Shown: positions 44,701 to 59,700 of the stretch, piece by piece
Layout: each line of letters begins with the position of its first letter
How positions within the stretch are numbered: the first letter of the stretch is position 1
DNA from: Micrasema longulum
Lineage: Eukaryota > Arthropoda > Insecta > Trichoptera > Brachycentridae
DNA: 64,000 nt
Assembly (NCBI GenBank): GCA_022494885.1
Contig: JAGVSM010003557.1
Location: 124,001 to 188,000, forward strand
Reading direction: 5' to 3'
Program-made: the position numbers and the translations under genes
Notes under the pieces: generated by a model
Told to the model about the DNA's origin: nothing
The model's input: only the letters and a program-made list of their open reading frames with translations
The model's database searches: none

Positions 44701-47700
44701 TCCAGAAAACCACATATCCAATGACAAGAGCATATACTGGAGTTAACCTGTAAACAAAAATGCATAGTATTTTAATAGTTCAAACACATGCTGTAATTTT
44801 AACAACTTTTAATTATTCAAAGTGTAGACGGTTTTGATTAGACCGAGTGCCCGTTGTTAATTGTTATTAAATTGATTTTTTTTAATTATTTTTTTTATTT
44901 TGTCTTAAAATAGTACAAACATAAAAAATATATATTCTCACATTAACTTATATCTAATTATTATTAAAACATATACTAATTATTAACATTTTTAAACAAT
45001 ATACGTACACTTAAAAAGAAAACTTCTATAAAGCTAACACGAATAAGATTACTTTTTAAAAACTAACTTATCTGCTAAACACATGTTTTTTTTAACTGAC
45101 ATTTAAATGAAATAATATTTTTTTGCTCTCTTATTTCTAATGGTATTTCCTTATAATATAACTGTACAGTTTGGTGCATCAACGAGTTCTGTGTATTTGT
45201 TTTCCTACGAAATGGTAGTCTTACTTCATTTTTGTTTCTTGTTTTATATGCGTGTTCACATTGATTAGAAAAAATATTTTGAGGTATAACCATTAATTAT
45301 TTTATGAACAAAAAACATAACATAAAAATACTTTAGTTTGTTTGTTTCAGCATCAACTTTATTCTAGTGCATTTAATTTTTCTCAAAATTACTCTCTGCC
45401 CTATTTTGCAGAACAGTAAGTTTATTTAGTAAGTTTAACAGTAAGTTTATTATTTTATAAATATATTTTTCATTTCGTTTCTTTTACATTTACTATATTG
45501 AACATAATTTAAATTATTGTATTAAGTGTAAACATTTTTTTTGGTGTGTGCATGAGTTTCTTACACTAATATACAAAGAAATTGGCAATATATGTGTAAA
45601 TACTGTTTGTTTACCTAATAAAATATATAATAAATAAATAATAAAATAAATAAATAAAATAATATTTCCCATTCAGTTGCAAAAAACAAAATACTACTAC
45701 AATAATTTATATGAGGCACAATAATGGAGTTATAAATCATCCTGCACGAATCTGCAGTTAGATATCTTCTGATTCTTCCCATAAGAGAAACCTTCCTTGC
45801 TATCTTATTTGTCACATATCTTGTATTCTGGAAAAAAGTCAATCTAGAATCCATAATATTTAACATTTGCCTTTCAAATCACCGCAATCGACTCTCACAA
45901 TGAGTTAGCACTTATTTTGAAATACTTTTTCTTGTTCACATACGCTCCCAAGTGGAACATATGGACTTCACCAGACGCCAACAGTAGACCCTACCGCCAG
46001 CCAGCACTCTCGTCTCTTCCCACGTCAATGCCGCATCCTTCATTTCCATACATCGAAAAACGACGAAAATCGGTCGTAGACGGCCTTTTAGGACGGCGCG
46101 TAAATCTAGCTCATAAAAAGGTTTAATACAAAAAAATGTGTCCCCTAATATTATAATTTTTAATTTTAATTTTGTTTATTAAGAAAAACAACAACAATAC
46201 AAAAAAATATACACAACATTATAAAAAAAAACATAAAATAAAGCCAAATCAGTTTTCCACATAAATACAATTATAAAAATCCAGTTCAGTTAGATATAAT
46301 TCTTAGAAGTGCATGTGTGCGAGTTTTTTTTTGTGTGAGGATGCGTGTGTAAAAAAGTGAAGTGTGGTTTTGGTAGGTATGTGAATATGTGTGTGATTGT
46401 ATATGGGTGTGAGGGTAGGTTTAAGGACAGGGTAAGTGTGTATTTGATATGAGTGAATAGAAACCATTTAAAACTATAATGTAAAAATATATTATTTTTT
46501 TTTATAACGAAACATAATTTTTTTCAAATAATAGTTTTTTAATTTTGGTTTTAAAAGTGAGTTTACTGCAGTTAAATATGTCTATGTTATTGAAAAATAA
46601 ATTATAATTACGCGTCAAGCAAATCAGAGGAGAGTTCTGTGCATAGTTGGTGCGAACTGTGGGTACATGATCATGATTTATTTTAAAAAATAACAATTAC
46701 TTTATCTACTACATACACACTTGGGTAATAGCTTTCTCTGGATCATGTCTAGTCTGCCTAACTAGGTACAACCTGTTTTAAGGCAGACATTTTTATGCAA
46801 AATAAACAGTAACATTACTACCTACTATACTAGTAAATTTACTATACAGTTATACAATATTAATATATACCATTTATTATTTAAGAATGTTTTTAAGTAA
46901 ATTTTTCGATTTTTCTCGACCTTAACCCAGTAACCAATTTTTTTACAAATTTATTAAATTGAATCCGGGTCATGATTTTGCAATGTTTGGGTAACACTAA
47001 ATGTTTTGGGGCCCAGAAATCTGAAATATCTTTGCCAGAATTCAGAGTTTGTGGTAAAGCCCATGACCCATTCAGTTTGACATCTGGTAGTGTAAGAGTG
47101 ATTTGGTAGAACAATTTGCTTTCACAAACATTATTATTTTTAAAATATAATATTGTTTTAGATCTCAAATTCCTCAAATAACTTGACGCTGGGGTACCTG
47201 AAGGGTTTTTTAAAAATTGTTTTAATTATTGATTTTTGAGCAGATTCGAAAGGTTTTAATATCGATTTATTAGTGCCTCCCCATCCTATTATGCCAAAAG
47301 TTATAATTGAATTACATAAAATAAAATAAAGTTGTTTGAGTTTAATTAGGGATAAGATGTTGTGAAAGTTTTCTATTTTTTTTTTGTAATGTATTTATAT
47401 TTGAATTATGTAATAACTTATATTTACATATAAGTTATTAATTTGTAATAAAACAATAAATATTTTTCATATAATAGAATCTTTTCTGAAAATACACCGC
47501 CAACATATGTTTCAATAATTTGTCTCACTCTGTTCCATTGAAATGTTGCGTATTGTATATTTTTCAACTTATTTTTAAATGTACCTACATTTAAGATAAT
47601 ATTTAGTTTTACATAAATTATCCTTACGCTGTATAATATTCACCAGTCTGAAGATGCCCATTAGAGGGTGAAAGCGCTAATTGGTTAAAATAAATAAGTG

Positions 47701-50700
47701 GAAGGGTACCACGTATTTTTAAATTAATAACTTAAATGTAAATATAAGTTATTACATCATTACAATGGAATTCCATCAAGAATTATCAATAATTAATTTG
47801 AATAAAATATTTATATTTCATATATTACATATGTTTAATTTATAAGTTGTTTTACACATATTTCATAACCTTCTGTTTTAATTCTGATTATTTTTATTCT
47901 TCATAAATGTTTTTTCACATATCATATTTAAAAAAATGTTTACTGCCTTATACAGGGTGGGCCTAAACTGTGTTCGCGGTGAACTTAACGTTATTTTTTT
48001 AAATAATACGTAGGGTGGGCGTGGTGCGGGGGATAGCGTTAGACGCGCTATTTTGTGGAATTCTTAGTCGCCATGAAGCCATTCACGGAATAGCAGCGCG
48101 CGTTTTGTGTACGCGCATATTACATAAACAATTATTTAGTGACAATTTCGAGACGAATGTACCGCGCTTACTTCGGTTTACGAGACAAATCAAGCACCAA
48201 GCACAAAATCTGTTCGGAAATGGATCAAAATGTTCGAGACAACCGACTCAACAGTAAGAATAATGAATGAAGACCGCCCGAAGTCAGCGAGGATACCAGA
48301 AGTTATTCAGCGTGTTAGTGAATCAGTAAGGGAAAATCCACAACAATCGACTTGCAAGGGAAGTCAAGCTTTAAACAACAAGATGACCACTTTACGAAGA
48401 ATTTTACGCCACTATTTACATTTAAAAACCTATACCATTCAACTAACGCAAGAGCTATTTATTTATTTATTTATTAACGAACAGTGTCCATGTATACAAT
48501 TTAAAGGGTTTAAATATTTCAATAAAAAAATAGTAAAAAAAAAAATTTAAAAATGAAAAGAAGCATTGACAAACATAACTGACAAAAGACAAGATGTAGA
48601 CTATTTATTTAGCGCTCGTTTAAATCGTTGTAAAAAAAAGTCCAGATCTTGTCTTGAGTTAACAATACGAAAGACGGGTCATTGGAGAATTGAGGCCATA
48701 GTTTGTTTTATGCTGATCGATGAACAGTACTTTATTGTTTCTCAACCGACGAGTCAAAATATTGAATTTTACATGTCGCAGTAATGATGAAACATCGATT
48801 ATATTATTTAGCATGCCGAACATATACACGGAATCAATATAATTTCTACGTTTTTGTAGACTAAAAATATTTAACATTGAATCAGCATAAGAATAATTAC
48901 CTCTCTCTAGTCCAAGCATTCACGCTACTTTTCAAAGCAAGCGATGTTGGACTGATTTAATGTGATTTATGCGACTGACATAGAATGGAGACCAGACAAC
49001 GGAGGCATATTCTAGACGAGGGCGAACAGTTGAGCAATAAAGAGCAGAGCAGTTGAAGCTGAATGATGCCGATCGTCGACCGTTTGAAGGAGATGTTCCC
49101 GGGAAACTCATTTCCCGAGGAGGAAACATTAAGTGGTCCCTACAGAGCTCGTATCTCAGCCCATGTGATTATTTTTTGTTAATTGAAACTAGGTATACGG
49201 TTAAGGCCCACCCGGTATAAAAATAATTAATTTTTGACTTACTATGATTACATCAGTAAATTTACTTAAAGTGCGTAAGTAACTCGAGGAAAATAAAATG
49301 TCATTAATTCAATAGTAATTTATTTGCCTTGTAAAAAGCAAGAAAAAATTATCTAAAAAATGTTATTATGTTGTATTTATTTGATTTAACACTTTATATG
49401 CTTACACAATATATTATATACATTAAAGGGCGGGCATACTTTAAGGCAATTTCTTCCTACTATTACAGTGAGGGATTTATGCCAAAAGTGTCTGTGTCCG
49501 ATTGTTGTCAAAATTTTAATAATTTTATATGAATTAAATTACAACACATCTTGCAGCTACAGAGCGCATGACCGTTTAAAAAACTAACTCCCATTTACGT
49601 TCAAAAAATGACTATGAACCGTTTTTAATTAACGAATAATCCTTTACAAATATAATCTAGATTACATGTCCAACAGTTACAGAGCGCATATACTGTTCAA
49701 AATCTAGATTCAATTTACAGTTTAAATTTAAGATTAACAAATTAAAACAGGGATGGAGAATACCTTAAATAAGGGAATATGGAAGTCTAGGCATTTACAG
49801 CGCTTATGACCTGTCATTGGCTGGTTTAAGTGGCCACTTTACACACTGTGTAACATTCACCATTTTGCCTATGTTTGAACATCCATTTTTCTTCAATTCT
49901 TCCATTTGTTGATTTTAGTAAAGGTAAAGAGATGAAACCTTTATTGTTGCGAAGAGATTCATCTGACTGAAATATTTCACATACTAGGCAACGCCTGAAA
50001 ACAATTTTTCAATTTTTAAACTTCTTCCCTTATTTAAGGTTTAAAACCTCCCGAGGGGGTAAAATCCAGTCTTTATACTAATACGGCAAACAATTTGAAA
50101 AACGGGAAGCTACCGATAGCGAAAATTTCATTCTGATACTGTTTTTCGAATTAAAAAAACAAAATCGGTTCATTTTTGGGGAGCAAAAAACAGAACAACG
50201 GAACGTTGATTTTGTCGGTTTAAGATAGGCATAATAAGTCCAACGTGCAGTTGTCATTTATGCACAGTATCGGTGAGGCATTTACGAGAAAGTGACGGAA
50301 AAACAATGTTCAAATATCTATTTATCAAAATCTGTCACTGCATTTCGCCTGTGCTTGATGTCAGTTATCACATGAGGTAGGTACGTCTACTGTCTTATTT
50401 CTACGTTCCTTATTTTTTTATATTATTATGAATAACTTATACAGCGCCTTTTTTGTAATATTATACCTTAAGAGCGCTTTACAAAGTGATTCAATTGATA
50501 AATAAATTGAAATGAAACTTTTAAATTTGTTATTTAATTTAAACAATTGATTTTGTTATTACATGCTACGGATATATTCAAATGATTTAGAGAACAAGTG
50601 GGTTTTAAGTTTTTTTTCGAAACATCACTTCACTCTCACAGCCTCGCACCTCTGCTGGAAGAGCATTCCATGCCATTCCACTGAATTTGGTGCGCTGTTT

Positions 50701-53700
50701 GCGTAGAGGTATAATAACTTTTTCTCTTTCCGTAGACGTAGCTGATTTAAGCGTAAGACGCCTATCGGATAGCTGATCTGGACTGCATAGTTCCCTCAGA
50801 TATTCGGAAGCAAAGTGGTGCAGTGATTTATACATAAGCCAACAAAGCAAAAAGCCCTGGTACTCACCTGAAATATCTTATTTTTAGTAATGTAAAATAC
50901 GTCGTTAAAATGTTGGTTTTTGATCCATCATGGCTGAACATCTTGATTGTGTTTATTGTCATTAAAAAACTAGACATGCATAGTAAAATATCTATTCCAG
51001 ATAGAATATTGCATGAAAGCATTGCCATGTAAGAAGATTGAAGCTGAAACAAGTTAATATAAATAATGGTTCTTTCCCTTCTGATTATCATTATAACGAA
51101 TCAGCGTGATGGAAATTGTTAAAAACTTTAATTAATTCGTTCGTTTATTTAATCATGCCTTTGTTCATTCGTTTATTCATAAAAACGTTAATTCATTTAT
51201 TCGTTTATTCATTCAATTATTCGTCAATTTGTTTACGAATTCATATGTTTATTCATTCGCTTGTTTTCAACAAAAAAATAATTCGTAAATTTTACAAAAA
51301 GACAGGTAATTTATTACACAATCGTCAATTTTCTCACTTAACAGAATTGTGCAAAATCGAAAGTGGCAAAAATTACAAGACGTTTTTAAATACGGAACTA
51401 AAACGCTTATGCTACTCACATTCTGTTCTTTTTTTGTCCATACATTCATGTATTCTTTTATACAATAACTGATCCATTCATTACTTTTATAAATATGTTA
51501 TTTACTAACCATTTCGTACGCTTCTGGGTTTTTAATATATCTAGGTGCTATAAACGTGAACGAATGAAATAATATCGCAAGCATTATTGAAAGCACACGA
51601 ACTCCCTGAAATTCATGCAGCCAGTTGATATTATCAGACTGATAAACCAATTTCTTCCAATTGTGAGGCATATTGAAACAGAAAAGCATTTTCCTGCGAT
51701 ATCCTGCAAGAACAACATATAGATAACAAAACATTAAATCTTATTATTTAGATTTCAAATGAAAATAATGTTCCACTAGTATATTTGAAAAGAAAACAAT
51801 ATTCCATTAGAGGATTTTAAAATAATTAAATATTTGTTTAATTTTTTTAAATGAAATTTTTTTAAAAACAAATTTCATTTTAAGAATTAAGAACAAAACT
51901 TTATTCTATTGAAATATTACAATCAAAAAAATATTCAATATTTAAGATCTGTCTCGTGGTGTAGTGGTCAGCGCATTTGCCTACCATGCAAAAGGTCTCG
52001 GGTTTGATTCCCCATATGGTTAACATATTTATTTAAAGGGGGTGTTTTTATTCTAGTATATTTCATAGACCCTGGACTGGCACCTCAAATGTAAGACTGA
52101 TCATCTTACCATCATGACATACCAGTGCAGTGGCCTATGCACTATTAGGCACGAAAAGGAAATGATGCTGATTATAAAGATTTAAAAACCGAAAAAAAAT
52201 ATTTTTAAAAATGTATCTTTAAATGGAGATACATTTTTTTCAAAGAACAATGAAAAATCAAATAAATTTATTATTTCGTCATCATCATTTCCTTTCCGCA
52301 ACTAATGGTGCATAGGTAACTGCATTCGTACACCAATGCAGCGTATCTTGATCCTTTTTTGTTACATGAAGGTAAAATGATCAGTCTTACGATTAAGATA
52401 CCAGTTCAGAAATATTCTAATGTGAAAACACCCGTTTAAATAAATATTTCATATTAACCATGTCGGGAATCGAATCCGAGAGCTCTTGCATGGTAGGCAA
52501 ACCACGAGGCTGACAATTATACTTGTGATAGTATAAAGAAAGGGGAAAAAACCTTTTTTCTTGGGCTTTACACCGTGAGGTTGGATATAATTTTCGTGTT
52601 TATAAAATTATTATCCTAGGATTTTAGTTATTAAATGATGAAAATTTATACAGTTTGTATGTTCATGTTTTTATTAATATAAATGTGATATTTTGTTAGC
52701 TGGAACAACATTTTAAATATAATGTAAATAAAACACTCAGTAAATGTATGTGCCACAAGCGAATTTAATATTCAACAATGTTTTGAGTATGTTCAAATGT
52801 TTGCAGACTGGCTGGATTTAAGAATTTAGACATACTCAAAACATTGTTGAATTAACTACTTGGTAAAATAAGAAGAGAAAATATATTTTACCTGATGATG
52901 GGTTATTCTGAATATTCGAAATATGCTGTATTCTAACTAATATTAAACTCGTTTTTATATAATTTAAATGTACAATCCATCACGACTGCCGATTAAAATG
53001 TACAAACGATTAGATTTTTATAAAAACATGTTTTGAAAAAGTGCAAAATAGATCATCTAAGTGCAGCATGTAGTCCATAAAAACACAGACGAATAAGTCA
53101 CTTATACACATAATGATACGTAGTTAAAGAGGAAGAGTCTTTAGCTGGTAATCCCAGCTTGGAAAAGATCCACCTTTTTAGGTAGACTGTTCAACGGGCC
53201 AATCATCCTTCCCACAGGCGTAATCAACGGTAAATTTGTCCTGCATTCGGGAAGAACAAATTCAATTTCAATTTATTTATTTTATAAACGTTTTTGTACA
53301 TTACAAAAAAGCTCAATGCATAAAAAATTAAATATCCCAACTAGAAACCTCAGACAAAACTTACTCTTTCATACCGATAACCATAGAACTAACTATGGTT
53401 TTCATTCCCCTATGCCCAGAATTCTTAGGTCTACCATCAAACATACCAGTCTTGATTTCTTTGATAACAAGTTGTCTTCTTTCAAACGATCACTGAATCA
53501 AATTCAATTATAAACACCTCTCTCCCGCTTCCACTCCCACAAAGTCTACTATAAACCATTGAGTCTTTCTAATTTTGATATAATATTTTTCTATGGACAA
53601 ATGTGTCCATAAAAATGCCCATTGGGCGTATATATAAATAAATAAATAAAACGAAAAATAAATACTAAAATTTATATATACAAAAATGGTAAAATAAAAA

Positions 53701-56700
53701 TACCCAGCAAAAAAAAAGAATGCTATCCTCTCTGAACTTTTTTTCAGTAATATGAAAGATGTCAATATCCGAAGAGATACGGTTGAGTAAAGACATTGCT
53801 CTTCCTACTGGCATTACCATCGGCAGGTTGGTTCTGCAAGCAGGAAGATAAAACAGCTTAAGCTGTGTATGTCTAAGGTGGTCATTAGGAACATAAAGAA
53901 AAATACTCTCCGTTACACCTATGTTGATCGTAATACCACGGATCAATCGTAAAAAATACATAAGCAAGTATGCATTTCTTCTTTTCTCCAAACTATTTTA
54001 GCCAAGCATTCCCAGTATGAAGTCAGACGGGTACAACCACGGATAATATCCGCACACCCTTAAGTAATTACTACTATTACCTAACTCTTAAGTAGTTGCT
54101 GTGTTCATATAATTTTCTGCGCTTTAAAATCGTAAATAAGATTGTAAATAAACCAGTTCAGAAGTTAAAAGGCCATCATACGCGAGGCAACGCTTCTTCT
54201 GGCCCGCAAACTTGTGATACCGAGTATACCTAAAAGGAACAAACATGGGTAAAGGTGTGTAGTTCGCGAACGACCCTGTCACCTATCATACTGACAAGGT
54301 CGGAAACATTAAACTAGAGTTATGTTTCTCTCATCTCGGTCAGTTAGTTCGCGAACGAAAAGAGCGGCGAACTAAATGGATCTTCGTCTCATTCGTATCT
54401 TTCATATATTTGTGTCTTTTGGATCTCTAGCTCATTTAGTTCATTCATTGAACCAAATTGTGTCCTTATCTCTGTGGTTAGGAGGTAGATTAGGTACTTA
54501 CATATACGCTCTGTATCTATAGTAGGTACGTAAATGCCTATACTGGCTGCTTTGTTCTTTCATTTATCGTCCGCGCGTTGTGTCGGTACCGGCCGGTAAA
54601 GGAATGAAATTTAATTGACACTCATTATGAAAAGTCACGATAAAAATTCTATTTTATAAATCTTTATTTACATTGAGATGTAAACGTTGGGTATTCATAT
54701 TTCATTAATGCCCTCAAATGTGAACAAGAGGTTAGTTTGTTCGCTCGAGTTTTTTAGATATTATATATTTTTTGTTCAATATTAATATTTAAATAAACCC
54801 TTTAATTAATTCTTTCTTTATTAAAAAATACATATTTATTTACCTATTATGGCTTTTTAGGCTGTGTCTGTGTTAGGTCATAATAATTGACATAAAAAAC
54901 TATAAAGTGACGTAAAATAAATAATTATTAAATATAACAATTATTACAGAATAACAATCCAAACGGTAGATACAACATTAAAAAAAATTAAACAATGTGA
55001 AAAGTAACAACCTAATTGTGGAACAACTTATTAGGTCAGTTATTCATTTTGTGCTAGAGGCTGATTATTGTTTTATTTTAAATTTTATTTTCATTTTTTT
55101 TTCATTTGCATTTGTGTATTTTGTATTAAGTGTATAAATTCACACGTTATAAATAAAAAAAACCTACTTGAAAAAAATAAATTAAATTTGGTGCTTAAAA
55201 TATTTATAATTTTAAAAATAAACAAAACGTTTATTGTAAAAGTAAATAAAAAAATAATTAACCTCGCATGAAAAACAATTTCTGTGTCAATTGGTTCCAT
55301 AAGAAATGCCTATGGTATTAACGTTATTTTTCAAAATAAAATAATTTATCTGTTGTCTACAGGTTTGTGATATTATAATATCTAAAGAACAATATTATAA
55401 AATCTATGTAGAAAATCCTGTTGACAAACCAGCCAAAGGTTAAGAATTTTTTTTTCAGTCACCGCTCGTACGCATTCGGCTAAAGCAAACAAAAAAACGA
55501 AACAAACCAGAGGCATGAAATACACGAAAAATATGAAAACGCAAATGATACGAAGATTTAAAATATGTGGAGATATGGTGACCTAAATGAGCCGAATGAG
55601 CAAAAGATACATTCGTTCAATTGAACCACTTAAAAGGTTCGGTAACTTTGGTTATGCAGATCAAGTGATACGTATCCTCTCAGTGACCGGATCTTACCCA
55701 CGTCTAATCACGAGTACTCTAATGGGCAGTACCCATACTCTCTCATGTACAGATAACGAAGTAACTTCTTCTGTACGCTATCCGCCGTTAGTGAGTAAGC
55801 GGCTTCTTCAGGCCACAACAACTATCTACCTACCATTTTCCAGAATGCCACGCACTAAAGTTCAATACGACAGTTTAATGATATTTAATTCTGCGAAGTG
55901 TTTAAAATTATGTATTACAAACTCCAACATCTTGGAAGCAGAACGGCTCTCATTGACGATGTGACTATTTTATTTTATTTTATTTTATTGAAATAAACGG
56001 CTCTTAGTGCCTTTTACGTATTAGTTACCAATACAATAAAATATACATACATGTAAGCATAATTATAAGTAATAAAGAGCATTTAAAACAATATTTTTAA
56101 CTAACAAATTAAGAAAGTCTAAAAAAGATAAACTTTAGGGATACAAAAAATTAAATATAACCAATTATAAAATTATCAATAAAAAATGAAAATTTGGTAT
56201 TAGAAATACTTTGAACCAGTTAAAAAAAACTAAGAAAACAATTTTGAGTAATATTAAATGATAAAAAATTAAAAAAAATTGTATTATTTAAAACTAATAC
56301 TTAGGAAAATAGTGTATAATTATGTATAAAAATATTTCATCAGCATCATTCCCTTTCCGCACCTAATGGTGCATAGGGCACTGCATTGGTACACCAATCG
56401 CAGCGTATTTTGATAATTTTTTTGTTACATGTAGGTAAGATGATCAGTCTTACGCTTCAGATACCAGTCCAGGGACTATGAAATATTCTGGTTTTAAACA
56501 GCCTTTTAAATAAATATTTCATATCAACCATGTCAGGAATCGAACCCGAGACCTCTCGCATGGTAGGCAAACTCGCTGACCATTACACCACGAGGCCGAC
56601 TAAAAATATATAATAATGTAAAAAAAAAAAGATTAGGAGAAATATTTTGTACTTATAAATAAATTCAAGAAATGAAACGAAAAAAAAAAAAAAACACTAA

Positions 56701-59700
56701 TTAAGAAGTTTAAATAATTTTTAACAATTATAACAAATAGTTATCTAGAACTATTACCAATGAAGTACAGGAGAAGAGCCGTTCTATATGTCCTAAATTT
56801 CATGTGAAATGAGTCACCAACATCCTGGTACTCATTGCCTAGAGTGTGAACTCTATTGATGATGGCATTTTTACCATATGATGTCGAAGTATTGTTACTA
56901 TGAAACGTTGATGAGATATCAAATGTTATTCCTAGGTTCTTGGTTTCCGAGCTATGCTTTAAAGAAACATCGGGCATCTTTAAAATTATGATAATTTCAA
57001 ATCAAACACATCACCATGCACTTGACAATTATAAAACTTAGTTAATTACCTATCCGGTGAATTTTTTTATTAATATCCTGTTACTATCAACAATATACAA
57101 TAGTAACGAAAAGAAAATTAGAATTTAAAGATCATCAGCAAACAGCGAACGGCAAAAATTCAGAAAATCTTATACATTTACTCTCGTTTGTGGCATACAT
57201 ATCCAAAGTGTTTTATTTAAAATATATTTAAGTGTATGTGTATTTGTGTGTGTGTGTACGTACATGTTTTGTGTAATAGAGATAAAACTTTTTGATATAC
57301 TACCTTTTATTTCAGTGCCTTCCTTGATAATAACACTAGATATTAAATTTACTAGGATTATCAGGATGACAGCAATTGCAAAAATTAATGCTCCTGTGTT
57401 AGATTTCTTTGTGGAACTCTTTTTCTTGCAAGATATTTTAGTGATGTGTCCTTCAAGGTCATATTTTTCTTTAATTTCTCCATTCACCCACTTTTGTAAA
57501 ACTCCCCGAAGTTCTTCCTCGTCTCCGTGAAATGAGCTGATAATACTTGAAGTGTTCCATGTTTTGCTAACACAAACTCCGCGATGAACCACGTCTCTAC
57601 TGAAACGTTTTCGGGTATTTACGCTCTGAAAACGTGAGAAAAAAACATTTCGTGATTTGTTGAATTGAACGTGACTAGTGTTGTGGACTCTCAGATCAGA
57701 GGACCTAGGTTCGAACCCCGCTCTACCACTACTTGATAATTATTTTTTGATAGCGAGTTATTAACAACTCTTTGGAAATAGACCCAAAATACAAATGTTT
57801 GGGCAAGTAGTAAACAGACAAATACTCACAAATACTAATGTCAAAAAATATTGTGAAATAAGTTATTAAACAATTATTAATGAATAAATACAGTTCTTAC
57901 TTTAATTCTGTACCACAGATCTCCTGGATTGTCTGTGGTCAACTTAACGTCCAAAAAACAAAAAAGTCCATTTGGGTCATTGGACATACAGTCCTCATAA
58001 TCATCTTGTTGGTATAATGTCGGAAAATCACTGAAATCTGAAGAAAAAAAAAACAGTTTATTGTAATGTTATTTTTATTATTCTCATCTGGTCAGTGCTA
58101 TTTATATTGAGTACAAAGCATGGGTGGCCAACGTTTTAACCGCCATGTCCGACCGGCTTTTGAAATTTTTGGCGGCGGTCTACTAACACTGAAAGTGGTA
58201 ATTTAAAACCAAAAATTAGTTTAAAATAAAAATGAACATACATAATACCCTCAGAGTAATAATGCGCTAGCTATAGAGGGGCCCTATCGTTTTTTTGCAT
58301 AGAAGGAAACCGTTACATATTTTTGGTTGGCGACAACTTCGCTCTGCTGGCGGCCATTTTGTTTTGCTTGGCAACAGAGGCGTAACGGACACTTTTGTTG
58401 ATGTGCTTGGCTTTCTTTGTAAATAACTGGGATATTGACTCATTATAATAAATAAAAATCGACAATGGTGAATTTCAGTATGTTTGGTTGCAGCAGTAGG
58501 AGCGTCAAAGGTGTTTAAGCAGTCAGTTTTCACAGATAATTGATTTCGAAAAATATTTTTATTTGATTTACGTTGATTTTTGGCATTTATGGTCTCGACA
58601 TGTGTATTCTACGATTTACCTTTAAAAATTTAAATCTTTATCGAATAAAGGTCTATTCAAATTAGACTTGAAAATACAAATGCAAATTAACATCGATTTG
58701 ACAATTCTCGACATGCATACAGCACATTGTTTTGCTGCGAACTGTAACTAACTTAATACTTAATAGTCAAATAATGTTTTTCTTACGGTTGGGCTCCTTT
58801 ATAGCATGTGCATAGGGGAGCATTATTACTCCTAAGATAATACCCATACCGATTCAATATCAAGTTATTTCAATAAAATTAATTTTAGGCAACATGGCAT
58901 AGTACATCATTCCTTCATTTGTATTTCTGTTTGTTTTTACTAACATGCAAGAGGATGCGTAATCGATTCTTTTTTTTTAAATAAAACATATAATACAAAA
59001 AGTACATATACTCCCAGGAGTTATTAAAGAAACTCATTTGGGACCGTACATAAGAAAAAACATTTTAAAAAAAAACATAATATCATACATATTAATTCAT
59101 CCGAAATAGAAAGAAAACATTATAGTATAAGAAACATAAAACCCCATCTACATAAATTACAATAATAATTATAACTAAGAAAAAGATTTAAGAAATATTT
59201 TTTAATTATGACACTTCTGGATTTTTTATTAAATTTTTCGTGTTTTAGCTCATCGTGCAGTTTATTATATTTGGAATGGCCAATATTTTTCAAGGACCTA
59301 CAGCCGAACTTTGTTGAGCGAAACTTAGATTCATGAAGATTCCCTGATTAACGCGTATTGCGATTGTGAATATTATGACCAAATGTGTATTTTAAATTTG
59401 AGTGAGCAGAAAAGTTTATGATATTTAAAATAGTATTGGTTATGTCATGCAGTGGCACTACCTTGAAAGAAAGTATCTTTGTTTGTCGGTAGATATCCTT
59501 TACATGGGAATCCCATTTAAGTCCAAGAATGTTTCTTAGAGCTCTGTTCTGAAGAAATTAATAACCTCGAGTCATAGCTATTTGTACGCTGATGTCCGAG
59601 AGGTCAACAAAGCGTCATCTGTGTCGGGGTGTCTGAGGAATGTAATATGGAGAAATAAGGATATGAAGTCAGAATACACAAGATATGTGAGAGACCCATC

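Noticed and set aside
55587..55964. 125-codon open frame as a gene
   Set aside because: No recognisable domain, no splice context, composition like the surrounding intron.
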